From the NCBI GenBank assembly GCA_000708835.1, contig DF237094.1:1-64000 (forward strand): 64,000 nt of DNA, read 5' to 3'. This DNA comes from Klebsormidium nitens (lineage: Eukaryota; Streptophyta; Klebsormidiophyceae; Klebsormidiales; Klebsormidiaceae). Position 1 is the stretch's first letter. Every line of letters begins with the position of its first letter. This document shows positions 24,701-34,356 of the stretch, piece after piece. The position numbers and the translations under genes are program-made. The notes under the pieces were generated by a model. That model saw only the letters and a program-made list of their open reading frames with translations. It was not told the origin of the DNA and made no database searches.

Positions 24701-27700
24701 GACCAAAGAAGCACGTTGTTCCGCGGTTCGTGGTAAAAGTGTCCCGTATGTGCCGGTTGCCAGCATATCGAGGAAGTTTTCATTTTTAGGGCGGCCCGAC
24801 CGTTCTCAAGCTGAGTGAAATGATAGCGTTCAGAAGTGGGTGCTACTCGAGGATCACTCACCGGGTTCTCGACGAGCCAACTGGAGACTGCCACGTCGAC
24901 CTGCTGCCGGAGCCACGTCTTGAGCAGCGGCACCTGGCTCAGGTCGAAGCGGCCCGCGAGGCCCTGCCAAAAAAGCAGCAGGGGCCGATTCAGTTCGTTT
25001 CGCGGGGCCAGAAGCCTTACGTATACAGGAGAGGCGTGTTCCACAGAAATACTAGATTTTCCGGCTTGGCTATATACCATACCGCGAAGTACCCGATGAA
25101 ACGCCAGGGGCGCGAGAGACGGATCGCAATGAAGACTAACAATTTACAATGTCGAAGTAGAATCGTTATTCAAGAAGTGATAAAATCACACCTCACCTTG
25201 ATGACTATCTGGTGGTCCGCTTGGCCAAGGAGCAGAGCGCGACGTGCACGGTGTAAGGCCAGGTGCGCATGAGGGAATTTTGCTTTTAACGATCGGCACT
25301 TGATGCCCTAAATTCTCGAACCCAGATCTTCTATGATACTAAGCCTCACCTTGATGACTAGTTGGTGGTCCGGTTTGTCCATGAAACGCAGCGCGACGTG
25401 TGCGGTGTAGGGCCAGGTGCGCGAGAGGCGGATCGTGATCGCAATGTCGCCCACTACCGACTTGAGCAGCAGCGCGAGCGGCACGCGCATGCCCATGCTC
25501 AGCTTCGCGCTCAGCGCGATCGCCAGGCCGTCCGTCTGCCGCGTCCGCACGTCCAGCTGCACGCGCGGTTACAATTAGGGTTTCGAGGTAATTATGGGTT
25601 TTCTGCATCTTCGAATTCTCTGAATTCTCAGGATTCAAAATGAGTCCGAGAACTCTCATTCTCAGGTAAGAGGAGAAGTCGAGCTGTTTTGGTCTCTGGT
25701 TTCATTACCAATTCTGCTGGGGGCCGTAGTCTCAGCCTGAAAAGAAGTAGAAGCGTCACTGTGTCGCCAGGCCGTTGGTCTGCTGCGACTAAAGAACTAG
25801 CTGCACGCACATTGTCCATCAACCTTCCCGTTGGGGCCGCAGTCTCAACAGAAGCATAAGCAGGATATAAGGAGCACATAAGGAGGATGAGTAGGATTAA
25901 TTGCAATCTTCAATATATCCTCACCCCCACGAGCGGCGTCGGAAAGCCACAAGAACCTTCAGCGGACCCGTGTACCTATGCAGAGCTACTTGAGTGCAAG
26001 CCTGGGATTTCACGGCGGGTCCAATCAAAAGGCTGTCGGAAAGACATAGTCCGGATCTGTACGAAACCGTGGTGTCACGAAGCTCACCTGGATGATGTTT
26101 GAGGGCAAGCCGGCGTGACGCTTGATGAGTTCGAAGCGGGGCTGTTGGCCCAGGTCGACTTCCTCGATCCTGCACATGCCGCGGCTGAAGCTGAGTAGAC
26201 TAATTCGTTACAAACACATCTCCTAGCCTTCTAGAATCTGCTATATCTTTTGGCGGAATGGGCGCCTTGATTATCAGAGACGAATTCAGAACGGCTGCTT
26301 AAACAGGGGGTGCAGTCTCTGAGCGCAGATCAAGGATTGGGCAATGAAAGCACGAGACAAAAGCTGGAATTCTCTGCGGCTAGTAGTCAGTGAGAGACTC
26401 GGATATTGCCGGATTAAACTAGGAGGGAAAGCAGGCAGGACGATGAGCAGGCTTCAGAAGAATCGTACCTGAAGTCTTGGATGAAGTCCGGTTTGTACCT
26501 GGTAGAAGAGCATGACGGATGTCAGCATTCGAGCACGAATACCTAAGTTGCTTGTCAAAACTCTCTCGTCAAAGCGAAACCCCCCGTTGAATACTCGCCT
26601 CAATGGTTGATGGTGGGTCTAGTGTGAAAGTAACGATTGGTTGAATTCCTTGACCGGGTTGCGCAAGGGGAGTTTGGCCACCTCTTCCCGATCGACCGCA
26701 CAGTTCCGTCGAGTCCTTCCTCAACAAGATCTCAAGTCCTCTCGAGTTCATGACCGTCAACTCAGAAGTTCGAGATACTGAAAAAGAAAGTCTTCGTGAC
26801 AAAGGTCCTTCTTTATAAGACGGTCAAACATTTCAGACCCGCGCTCACCAGTTTAGGCTTGTGGTCAGGGACTCGGTGACCCAGTTCGACCAGGCAGGGC
26901 GGTAAAAAGCCCAGACCTGCGTCCGAGGTCAAGGGCGACATCAGTAGGCCGGCATTACTTCCAGAGGTCGTCTTTCAGATCGCTCCAAACACCACCCTGA
27001 TCATCACCAACTTCATCAGCATCCTGTTGGCGATTTTCCAGTATCAAAACTCGGGTTTAACGGCTCTGCGACAAAGGGGCCCGCCTTTCTCAAGCTTTTC
27101 CCTGCGCTGTGCTGTTGTCGACGAGTGTTAAGACTGACAATGCATTCAGTCCGTGCCGCTTAGAAGCAGAGAATTTTTCTGCAAGTAGAAACCGGCACCT
27201 GTATTGAAGGAACCTCAAAGGTGGGGTGTACTGAGAAACGCTTCACGGAGGATCAATCTGCACTTGCGGAGTAATGAGTTTCACAGGTGCGAAAGGTGGT
27301 CACACATAATTAGGAACTCAGACATTCGTGATAATCGACGAAGATGCCTTCAAAATCCGTCGAGGCGATGTCACCTGTCCCAGCACTTGGCTCAGCCACT
27401 CGCACTCTTCAAAGTCGAGCGCAGTGGACGGGCCGTTGCGGGGTGCTCCCTGCAGACACGATCCCCAGGAGGTCAGAACATGGGATTAATGGAGCTTACG
27501 ACCTGGCGTCGACTCCCATCCTAATAGCAGCAAACACGGTTGATGAGTGTTTTGGTACTTGCCCTGAGTACCACCTCTCAACGAGCCTGCAAACCACTTG
27601 GTTTGGAGGAAGTCGCAACGGGCATTGTATCAAGAGATCCGGTCAGCCTTGAAGGGACGGTCTCCGTTCTTTATGAGACATTTGTTAAGCATTCAAACGG

Positions 27701-29232
27701 GTGATCTTGTGATAGAAGTTGCAGACCCGTTCACGTGCTCCCGTTCGACACTCACCTTTGGCAGCTTCCGCGGTCTCGGTGACGGGGGGAGCTCCTCCGG
27801 GCCCGACGAACTTTTGCGGCGTTGTTGATGCCACGCTAAGTACTGCGAACGAAAAGACGATGACCGGTTCGAGCATTCGATGGGGCTTGTTGACGACACA
27901 ACCGGCTCCAGAGTGAAAAGCGGCCTTGGCAACAGAAAGCCCCTAAATGACGTCATCTGACCGCTGACGTCAAGGTTGCAAACAGGGAGAAGGAATATTG
28001 CGGCCCTCAAGATTGAAGGTTGACAAAGACGAGCTTTGCGGGTACAACAGGGCCCAGCCACACTGGCAAGATAAGGTACCGACTGATTATTCCTCATGCC
28101 GCGGTTTACAGTGCTGTTCACACTAGGCATCAGAACGTTGCTTTCCTCACTTCGTGGGGCCTCTGACTAACTCTCTGGCTATCTTCAAGTGATTGGCAGG
28201 CTGACGATCCCGCGGTCAGTTTGTGGTTAGACTGTGACAACTTTGCGGAACAGTCTGTACTAGGACTACAGTGCATCTTCGAGACTGATCTCCCTTGCTG
28301 ATTAGTGTAGCGAAGCGGGGGCAGCTGACGCACCAGTAGGAGACATAGAAGGAGAACTGGGAGCTGCAGGCGACCGACGAGCCACCCGGCAAAGACAGCC
28401 ACAACTAGGGTCAGGTCCAAGGGCTTCCTGCAAATCAGCAGCACAAGAATTGACGAATCTACCGGCTTTGTCACCTCCCCAAATACATTGTCTTGATTTC
28501 CTTATAATCATTGCAATTGCACGCCATCTTTTTTCAAACTCCGCTCTGAGATAACCTCATATCGATCATTGGGTGGGTATGTCAAAAAGTGTGTGCGACG
28601 GCTGGATGCCACCACGATTGAAGCGATATTGGGCCAGGCTCGGGCCAACCTCTTTCTGCTGTATGGCAAGAAAGCAACTGAGCAAAAACAGAAGTGAGCA
28701 GGCAATTCTTTTGCTAGAGCTGTACTTCCTCAAAATCCAAATTAAAGACGGGAGTTTTGTGTCACGGCTGCGGACTCGAGCATAGGTTGTGCCATGCATA
28801 GCTGCCTGACCCACAGCAGAACAACGGAACCAGACAATCTTATCACGCTGGTCTCTGATTCCAAAACTTAGTCCCGGAACGACAGCTAAGCATACAGTAA
28901 CTTCTTAAACTGCAGTAGCTGACTTGTGTGTAAGATTGATAGGCTCAGCCCCAACTCAGAAAGCATACCTGTCATTTGACGTGTGATGCCAAAGCACGAG
29001 CACATTCTCAGCAAGAAAGGCTGACTCAGTGCTACTTAAGAAGTGTCAATCTCTGCAGAATTGCAACAGCATTGCGCAAGCATAGCACTTACTTCTTGGC
29101 TATTGTCGACGACACGGATGGTATTGAAAACTCTTTCTGTTCCAGACCCACGCCCCCCTCCAATCTGATTCCAGCAACATCCTCGGATCTGTCTCTCCCC
29201 TCACCATTGGTGCCTCCTTTGCCTGGCTCCAT
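18712..29232 (-). CDS. SMP-C2-C2 lipid-transfer/tether protein (extended-synaptotagmin / plant NTMC2 type)
   Basis: Seventeen exons in transcription order: 29232-29093, 28427-28334, 27842-27756, 27449-27375, 26916-26849, 26498-26469 (30-nt microexon), 26190-26088, 25556-25350, 24963-24862, 24150-24034, 23116-22955, 22331-22167, 21553-21380, 20766-20656, 20075-19971, 19539-19440, 18875-18712. The sum is 2,004 nt, in frame, 667 residues. A short N-terminus is followed by a hydrophobic anchor (about 52-78), a basic/Pro linker, then an SMP domain (about 120-302; EWLSQVLGQ start, RTWPY and LVENP landmarks). C2A starts near 363 (LLRVQVLEAADLPG). C2B starts near 527 and continues with SPDSYCRVGC, SAPVFHE and a final GRINVVVRVIHFQP strand. 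Known relatives sit at ER-plasma-membrane contacts and move lipids between membranes; that role is inferred here. C2A lacks the usual Asp-rich calcium loop, C2B keeps one Asp. The first exon is the least certain. Confidence 0.85.
20781..20864. repeat. Interstitial TTTAGGG telomere-type repeat in an intron
   Basis: A run of perfect and near-perfect GGGTTTA units (some GGGTTCA, GGGTTTC, GGGTTTG variants) on the + strand. It lies in the intron between exons 21553-21380 and 20766-20656 of the SMP-C2 gene, ending about 15 nt from the acceptor of the latter. On the gene strand it reads as CCCTAAA repeats directly before CCCCACAG. Confidence 0.9.
21060..21553 (-). repeat. Tandem partial copies of the 21380-21553 exon
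   Basis: The 3' end of this exon, with CCCCCCGAG and a GT donor, recurs in degraded form at about 21210-21262. The intron that follows is repeated as well (compare about 21285-21379 with about 21065-21155: AAGATGCAGGA, AAGCAAAA, GAACGTCGTT/GAACATTGTT blocks). The copies read downstream of the exon in transcription order. Confidence 0.7.
21838..22166 (-). repeat. Two decayed copies of exon 22167-22331
   Basis: Segments matching WQLLVPGLDGTGLRVAIYNY of the C2A exon recur at about 21997-22099 and 21838-21928. The nearer copy keeps a CAG/GTGCGG donor but is frameshifted in its last third. The farther one is more diverged. Intron sequence between copies is also alike (GCGTCCGCACCTGTCCGAG). Confidence 0.85.
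22790..23822 (-). repeat. Copies on both sides of exon 22955-23116
   Basis: The 3' half of the exon (LPGPRTxYAxLxLxGxxNK) recurs downstream at about 22799-22860. The 5' start of the exon with its acceptor (CAG then AFPFSR) recurs upstream at about 23290-23346, 23450-23475, 23540-23582 and 23795-23820 in degraded form, for example AFSSLTGG, AFPWAPAEAG and AFPFSRAGGSS. The true exon is the only one that joins C2A in frame. Confidence 0.75.
25065..25350 (-). repeat. Decayed copies of the SMP exon 25350-25556
   Basis: The 3' portion of the SMP exon (LSRTWPYTAHVALRF ... DHQLVIK, then GTGAGG) recurs at about 25197-25271 with a frameshift but with the donor kept. A more degraded copy lies at about 25070-25135. 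Confidence 0.75.
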
Positions 29233-30190
29233 AGATGTATAGGTGCCTGCTTATAGGCGGTGTCTTAAAGAGGCCATGTGGCTTATTTTACCAAGTGCAT
29301 GTACATCTCTAGTAAATCAATTTGTCTGAAATACGTTTCTATGTTCAAAACCTGGCCTTCTGCCTCATGCACACGTTGGGTCACAATGCATCGGTTGCGA
29401 ACAAGTTGCGATTTGAAGCTGCTTTGCATTCTGACAATCAATATACTTATGGAGATTCTGGATTCACATCAGCCAATCTCAATCCAATTCGCCTTGTCTT
29501 TCCTTCCTTGAATATCATTTTCCTGAAGACAGACAGCCCTTCCAAATGGGCAAACTGCTCTTCCATGACCCGGATTGCTGCCGTCCACAACTGCACCGCC
29601 CTCTAAACCCTAATGCAGGAATGCACGGCTTCATTTGGCGCTGGTGAAGTCGACTCTTAACTTGCGCGGCGCGCGCGCGCAAGTAGACTTTATTGATGAG
29701 TCACGCGGGTTCAGTCGCGGCCGCATGCCGGACGGCCCGCGCGCGGCCGTTGCTGCGGCAGCATCCAGTCACTGACACTGATGTCAACACACCAAGCGCC
29801 CGAATTATCGTTCTTCAGTGCATGCTTCTTCTTCATGCAGCTGACAATGACTTCTTTAAAAGACGACGCTCGTACTATTTGTCGAAGCGCATGTTGAATG
29901 CCGAGGTTTCTCAGCAGAGACACACAGACAGCATCAGCGAGTTCGTCCGCATGCACAAGGGAGGAACTTAGGAAGGTGGAAGGAGATCCTCCCGCGGAAC
30001 AGAAGTGGTGACGCCTATCTAGACACTTTGTACGTGAAAGGAGCCGATACACCCCCCGACACACCCCAGATTGCTGCTGTCATACGTTTTCCTTTTGAAA
30101 GCATGCGCACTTCTTTGATGAGGAGGGAGCGGCCTGGCAGATGCTTTACTAGAGGAGCCAAGCAGATCAATCATCAGTTTTGAGTCTTAC
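29233..30190. promoter_or_regulatory. Head-to-head intergenic region (SMP-C2 gene / MYND gene)
   Basis: The start codons of the two divergent genes are 958 bp apart, so both promoters and 5' UTRs should lie here. A CG-rich stretch with alternating GCGCGC runs (about 29665-29765) is the only compositional landmark. No individual binding site can be supported. Confidence 0.4.
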
Positions 30191-31809
30191 ATGGAAAAAC
30201 AGAGAGCTGAACACGCAGGCGTTCAGTCTGTCTTCATGGAAGGGCTGGTCAACGACTATGCCTCGAAGCTCTCCTCTTACGACAAAAGCGTCGTGTTTAA
30301 CGCCTGTGGGAGCATGAATGTGCGAAGGGTTGAAGCTCACAATGATGGGGACCCTTCTTCCAGGCTCAGATATTCCAGGCTGCTTCAAGAGCTTCTGGCT
30401 TACAAGCGTGGCGCCCTGGTTCAGAGGCACTTGGACCGGGTTCTTCGACTCAACACTCCAAGGAGGTCCCTTCAAAGTCACCATTCTGTGGAATTTGATT
30501 CAGTCCTAGCGCTGTCAATTCTGACTGAAAGTCAAGCAGTGGCCAGCTTTTGTTTGAGTGGCTCTGAGACAAATGATCGCGCGCTCGCTCGGGCACTTTT
30601 GGAGGCTCTCCGTCGAACTATGATGATGCTTTCTGCTTCAAAAAGCCGCAAGTCAGATTACATTGTCTGGATCACATGGACATATACCAGCATACGAGGT
30701 CTCGTCAATCTTGCGCGCCTTTCGAGACACTTTCGGGCGGGCTTGCAGGAGTCTGGAAAGCATCTTTTCCAAGCAATTGAACACCTTGTGTCAGAGGAAT
30801 TTGAAAAGACTCTTCCTCGAGACAGCGTTGCAGAGCCTGTACCGGTAGTCAATCGTCTAATTTACACGTTCATCCTGTTCGAGGACAGCCAGCAGTGGGC
30901 CATCGATCAGGGGCTGATAAAGATTCAGCTGGGACTCACCAGGAAAATAATGCGACACATGAATCGTGTTCGGTATGAACGCTATGACCTAACAAGGCAT
31001 CTAGCACGGATGAGTCCCGAGGAAAGACTGGCAATATTGGAGGCCACAGAGCAAGAGCTGCTTGACTTCGATACAAAACTGAGACATCCAGAGAGCTCTG
31101 CAAGCGCTACCGAAACGCGAAGCAAGTATCTAGAATGGTGCAAAGCGCGTATTGAAATTGAGGCAGCCGTCAGACCGCTGCATAACGTCTCAGTAGGTCG
31201 AGCAGACTCTACTTCCCGCAGCCTTGACCTTGAGAAACCCTCAAAATCTGTCAAGTCCTTGGCTGCTTGGGCAAGCGGGCGAACAGAGACGCCAATTGTG
31301 TGCTCGTGGGAGCTATGCGAGGAGGGGTCGGTAGTCGACGCGGGAAGAATGTTCAGCAAGTGCTCCAAGTGCTCACTCGCGTACTACTGCAGGTAAGCAA
31401 ACACTGCATCGGAGTGGATCAGATATGAGACAGATATGCATGGTTGGGGAAAGGGAGATGGATCGGCAGAAGACCTTCCCCAGGCCTGTTTGATTTGTTC
31501 CGTTCTGCCTTAGGAATGATATTATACTGCGCAACTCATCGGGGATCTTACATTGCATCGAAAAGCTGGGACCATTTTATGTGAGACGTCTTGTCTGTCC
31601 CAGCTAATCCGTTGAGTCTGTGCCCCGTAAAGTACTTCGAGCCATGGTTCCGCGAAGGGTCTTGATCTTGCCCTCGACGATTCTCTGTGGTAAATCATCG
31701 CCAACTTATGACTTCAACACTTCGTTTCTTTTGGTGCAGCAAGGAGCATCAGAAATTGCACTGGCCAAGTCACAAGAAGCAATGCAACCAGCCTGATCCG
31801 AAGATATGA
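30191..31809 (+). CDS. MYND-type zinc-finger protein
   Basis: Two exons, 30191-31392 and 31740-31809, joined in frame: 1,272 nt, 423 residues. The first ~370 residues are predicted mostly helical and match no family I know. The MYND finger is at the C-terminus (about residues 384-418) and is split by the only intron. It runs CSWELC, then CSKC, YYC, HW, H and a final KKQC. Two features are unusual: the first Cys pair is spaced CX4C, and the position that is normally the Cys of the KxCQ motif is His (SKEHQK), which could still bind zinc. MYND fingers usually bind proline-containing peptides in partner proteins; no SET domain is present. A Ser-rich linker (about 325-380) precedes the finger. The start ATG follows a stop in the same frame region. 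Confidence 0.85.
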
Positions 31810-33452
31810 TTAACTGGTCTCATCTATCTGTCGGCGGCTTAAAGATAGGTCAGGACTTAGGCCAGGATATATTACGAGGTCGAGCTAGAGCATCTTTTGC
31901 AATCTAGAGTAGTGCCATCCTATGCAGATTCGGATATGCCATCTGGGTATGTAAGTACGTTGAATGGAGTTACGCCGGGAATAGATTGCGTATGCCTTAT
32001 ACTACCAATACTGCCACTTTCTCCATGATTTGGAGTCGTCAGTTTGCCAACAAAGTGGGTTTGTAAGCGAAAGAGGAACTCTAGCATGAGGGTGACTTCT
32101 AACAGTACTGAAGGCCCGGCAGCCTCAGGTCCTTCACTGATGGTCCGCAAATGCACAAACGATCATACGTAATACAGATTGCGGCTTCTGCACTAATCCA
32201 CCTTTGAGTTGAGCAGATTTGACAGGACGGTCGTGCCTCTTTATTCCGACAGAGCTGGGCGCTGGCCTGGATTGAACCACGGCTTGTACATCAAGCATGA
32301 CAGCTTCGACTCGTAGAGTATGATCAGAATCTGCTTATGCAGTCTCGCCATACGGAGTGAGCATGATGTTGAAAATATATACGTAACAAACTTGACACGT
32401 CGTTATAAGTATCAAGGAACTTCGGAAACGAGGCGGCTCCCCTTCATCCTTTTGGACGACACTTCGGCTGATAGATGCCGTCACATTGATGAAGACAATT
32501 TCCATGTATGCGCCAGGTTTGAGAAGGTTCCATGGACGCGTCACCCACCGTTCCCATTGTCGATGCAGGCGAGTCGCGCGGTCCAAGCTTTAGTTCAAAG
32601 ATTAAAGGACGCGTACTTGGCTGTCAATGCATGATCGAAGGCCGGACGCCATTCAGGCAATGCGCCCAAGGAACGCGGCCAGCTCCTGATCTTGGTCCGA
32701 TTGCCGGACGCCTTATCGTTTAACACCTTATTAATTTGTAGTTCCTGAACAGGTACTAGAGAGCCGCTTCTGACAATAGTCATTGACTTCTTTGTGTTTC
32801 TGGAATCGTTCCCGGCAGTTCAGATCGAAGAGTGGATAGGGCGCAGATCAAGAAACAGCAAACTGATATGCTTTCCTCGGTGACTTCAGTTTGAAATTCT
32901 GTCAAAAGGCTTTCAAGCGATAATTCGATCCACGAGCTTTGTAGCAACGCTTTGATGGAGCGAGCCGAGGTAAAATTGAGGTCATGTCTTCCCAAAAGAT
33001 CGGAAAAGATGGATCTGAGCTTCTATATTGGGTTGAGCACTGATTGATTGATCGACAAGGTAACAAGAGATTATGATTGGCCCACGATCATATCATTCCG
33101 GCTCAGTGACAAGTACGTCAGACACAATGATTGATCTTGTCAATCTGACAACATTGACAGCCTGAAAGAAGGACCCGGGAGGCGTGGATGGAAGGGGTTC
33201 CCCATCGAAGTCAGTTGGTCACGCCGCTTCTTGACGTGACTGGTTGAGCGTGTTCGTAGCCACTGGACTAATGTGCGATCAAGCTCCAATACGGTGCTGC
33301 GAGGTCCACACCAGCCGTGAAACTGAATGTCATTCTTGAGGATGTTAGATAATATTTTTTCACCCTTTCGCATAGCAAAACATTCCTCGGAGTTGGAACC
33401 TTCCAACAGCAGAGCGGCGAAAGCGAGCCACCAACTTTCGGCACTTCCAGCC
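31810..33452. other. Intergenic spacer
   Basis: No gene is supported apart from the decayed CFAP100 exon copy at 32657-32754. Confidence 0.5.
32657..32754 (-). pseudogene. Dispersed decayed copy of the last CFAP100 exon
   Basis: The sequence aligns over about 95 nt with 37592-37690 in the terminal CFAP100 exon, including an identical block AACGCGGCCAGCTCCTG and further CTT.GTCCG.TT.CCGGACGCC matches. Relative to the exon it carries small deletions that shift the frame after the residues matching KVSDDKGVRKT. It lies about 4.9 kb from the source exon, in the same orientation, with another gene in between. It is not part of any gene I can build. Confidence 0.8.
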
Positions 33453-33728
33453 ATGGCGGATTGGCAAAAACCAGCTGGCTCTGATAATCCAGACCCCTAT
33501 GGCAGCTACCAGCAACAGGCCTTGTATGTCCCATACGTTCCCCCTGATTTTGAGCACCGAGCAGGCCGCCAGCGTTTGGATACCCGGCCACTTCCTGCTC
33601 CCAGTCAGCTTCTGGAAAACCCCTTTGCCCGCAGCCTTCAAGGAGCACGCGCACAGCTCAGAAGCTCTGACTTCGACCGCCACCTAAAGGCTGGATTGGC
33701 TGCTTGGAGCCAACTCCAGCAGCGCTGA
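33453..33728 (+). CDS. Small ORF, 91 residues, hypothetical
   Basis: ATG in a good context (CAGCCATGGCG), ending at TGA. The product is Pro/Gln/Ala rich, begins MADWQKPAG, has two YVPYVPP-like turns and a predicted helix at the end. Composition looks coding. No in-frame donor before the stop was found, so it would be a single-exon gene. It may instead be part of a transcript related to the downstream gene that I cannot splice correctly. Confidence 0.35.
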   Translation: MADWQKPAGSDNPDPYGSYQQQALYVPYVPPDFEHRAGRQRLDTRPLPAPSQLLENPFARSLQGARAQLRSSDFDRHLKAGLAAWSQLQQR

Positions 33729-34356
33729 CGTGACAAACACCCACCTTAACTTCACAATCTTCTGTGCGGGATTCAAAGAAAAGGTTCTGGACAGATCACT
33801 GGATCATATTGCGAAGGTCAGACGCTTGCAAAGCATGAACATAGACACTTGTTTTAACAAGGCACCACTTGAATCTGCCAGGAATCGTGGAGAGGTTGTA
33901 AAGTTCGGTTTGGAGATTAGAAATCAGCTCCCGTCAGAGTCAGATCTGCAGCTTCACTTTCCGTCTCTTTCGGAGGCAATTTGGGAGTCTGCTTAAGAGC
34001 AACATGATTTTCATTCTGAGGTGCCATGATGCATTCAGCTTGGAGTCTTTGATAGAACCGACCATGTATGCAAACAAGTCGACAAATTGCTTTGCAACCA
34101 GAACCCTTTGATACTTACAAGGCACTACACACAATCACCCGCTCTAGATCGCAGGATTTTGCAATTCGGGCTTCGTGACGCTTTCGGAATAACAGGCGCA
34201 TAGCAGGTTCGTGATACCTGCTGTTGATTCACGCTCCATCCAGTCCTCCTTCTGGGGAAGCCTGCTAGAGTGCCTCCTGAACTGCGTGATATTTTACCTC
34301 AGCAAAAGGGGCACTCAATTTTTTCAGGTCTTTTCTTTATGTAGGCCGAGAATGTT
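33729..34356. other. Spacer or undetermined 5' exons of the next gene
   Basis: An open frame at about 33770-33994 (ending in TAA) has somewhat coding-like composition but no clear start or splice partner. The acceptor TTTCTTTATGTAG at about 34344 precedes the next gene's first recognised exon in frame, so at least one upstream exon, possibly non-coding, probably exists here. Confidence 0.3.

Noticed and set aside
26877-27130. Plus-strand open frame with a TM-like stretch (IAPNTTLIITNFISILLA)
   Set aside because: It overlaps and runs antisense to the well-supported SMP exon 26849-26916 and the adjoining intron, has no ATG and no splice partner.
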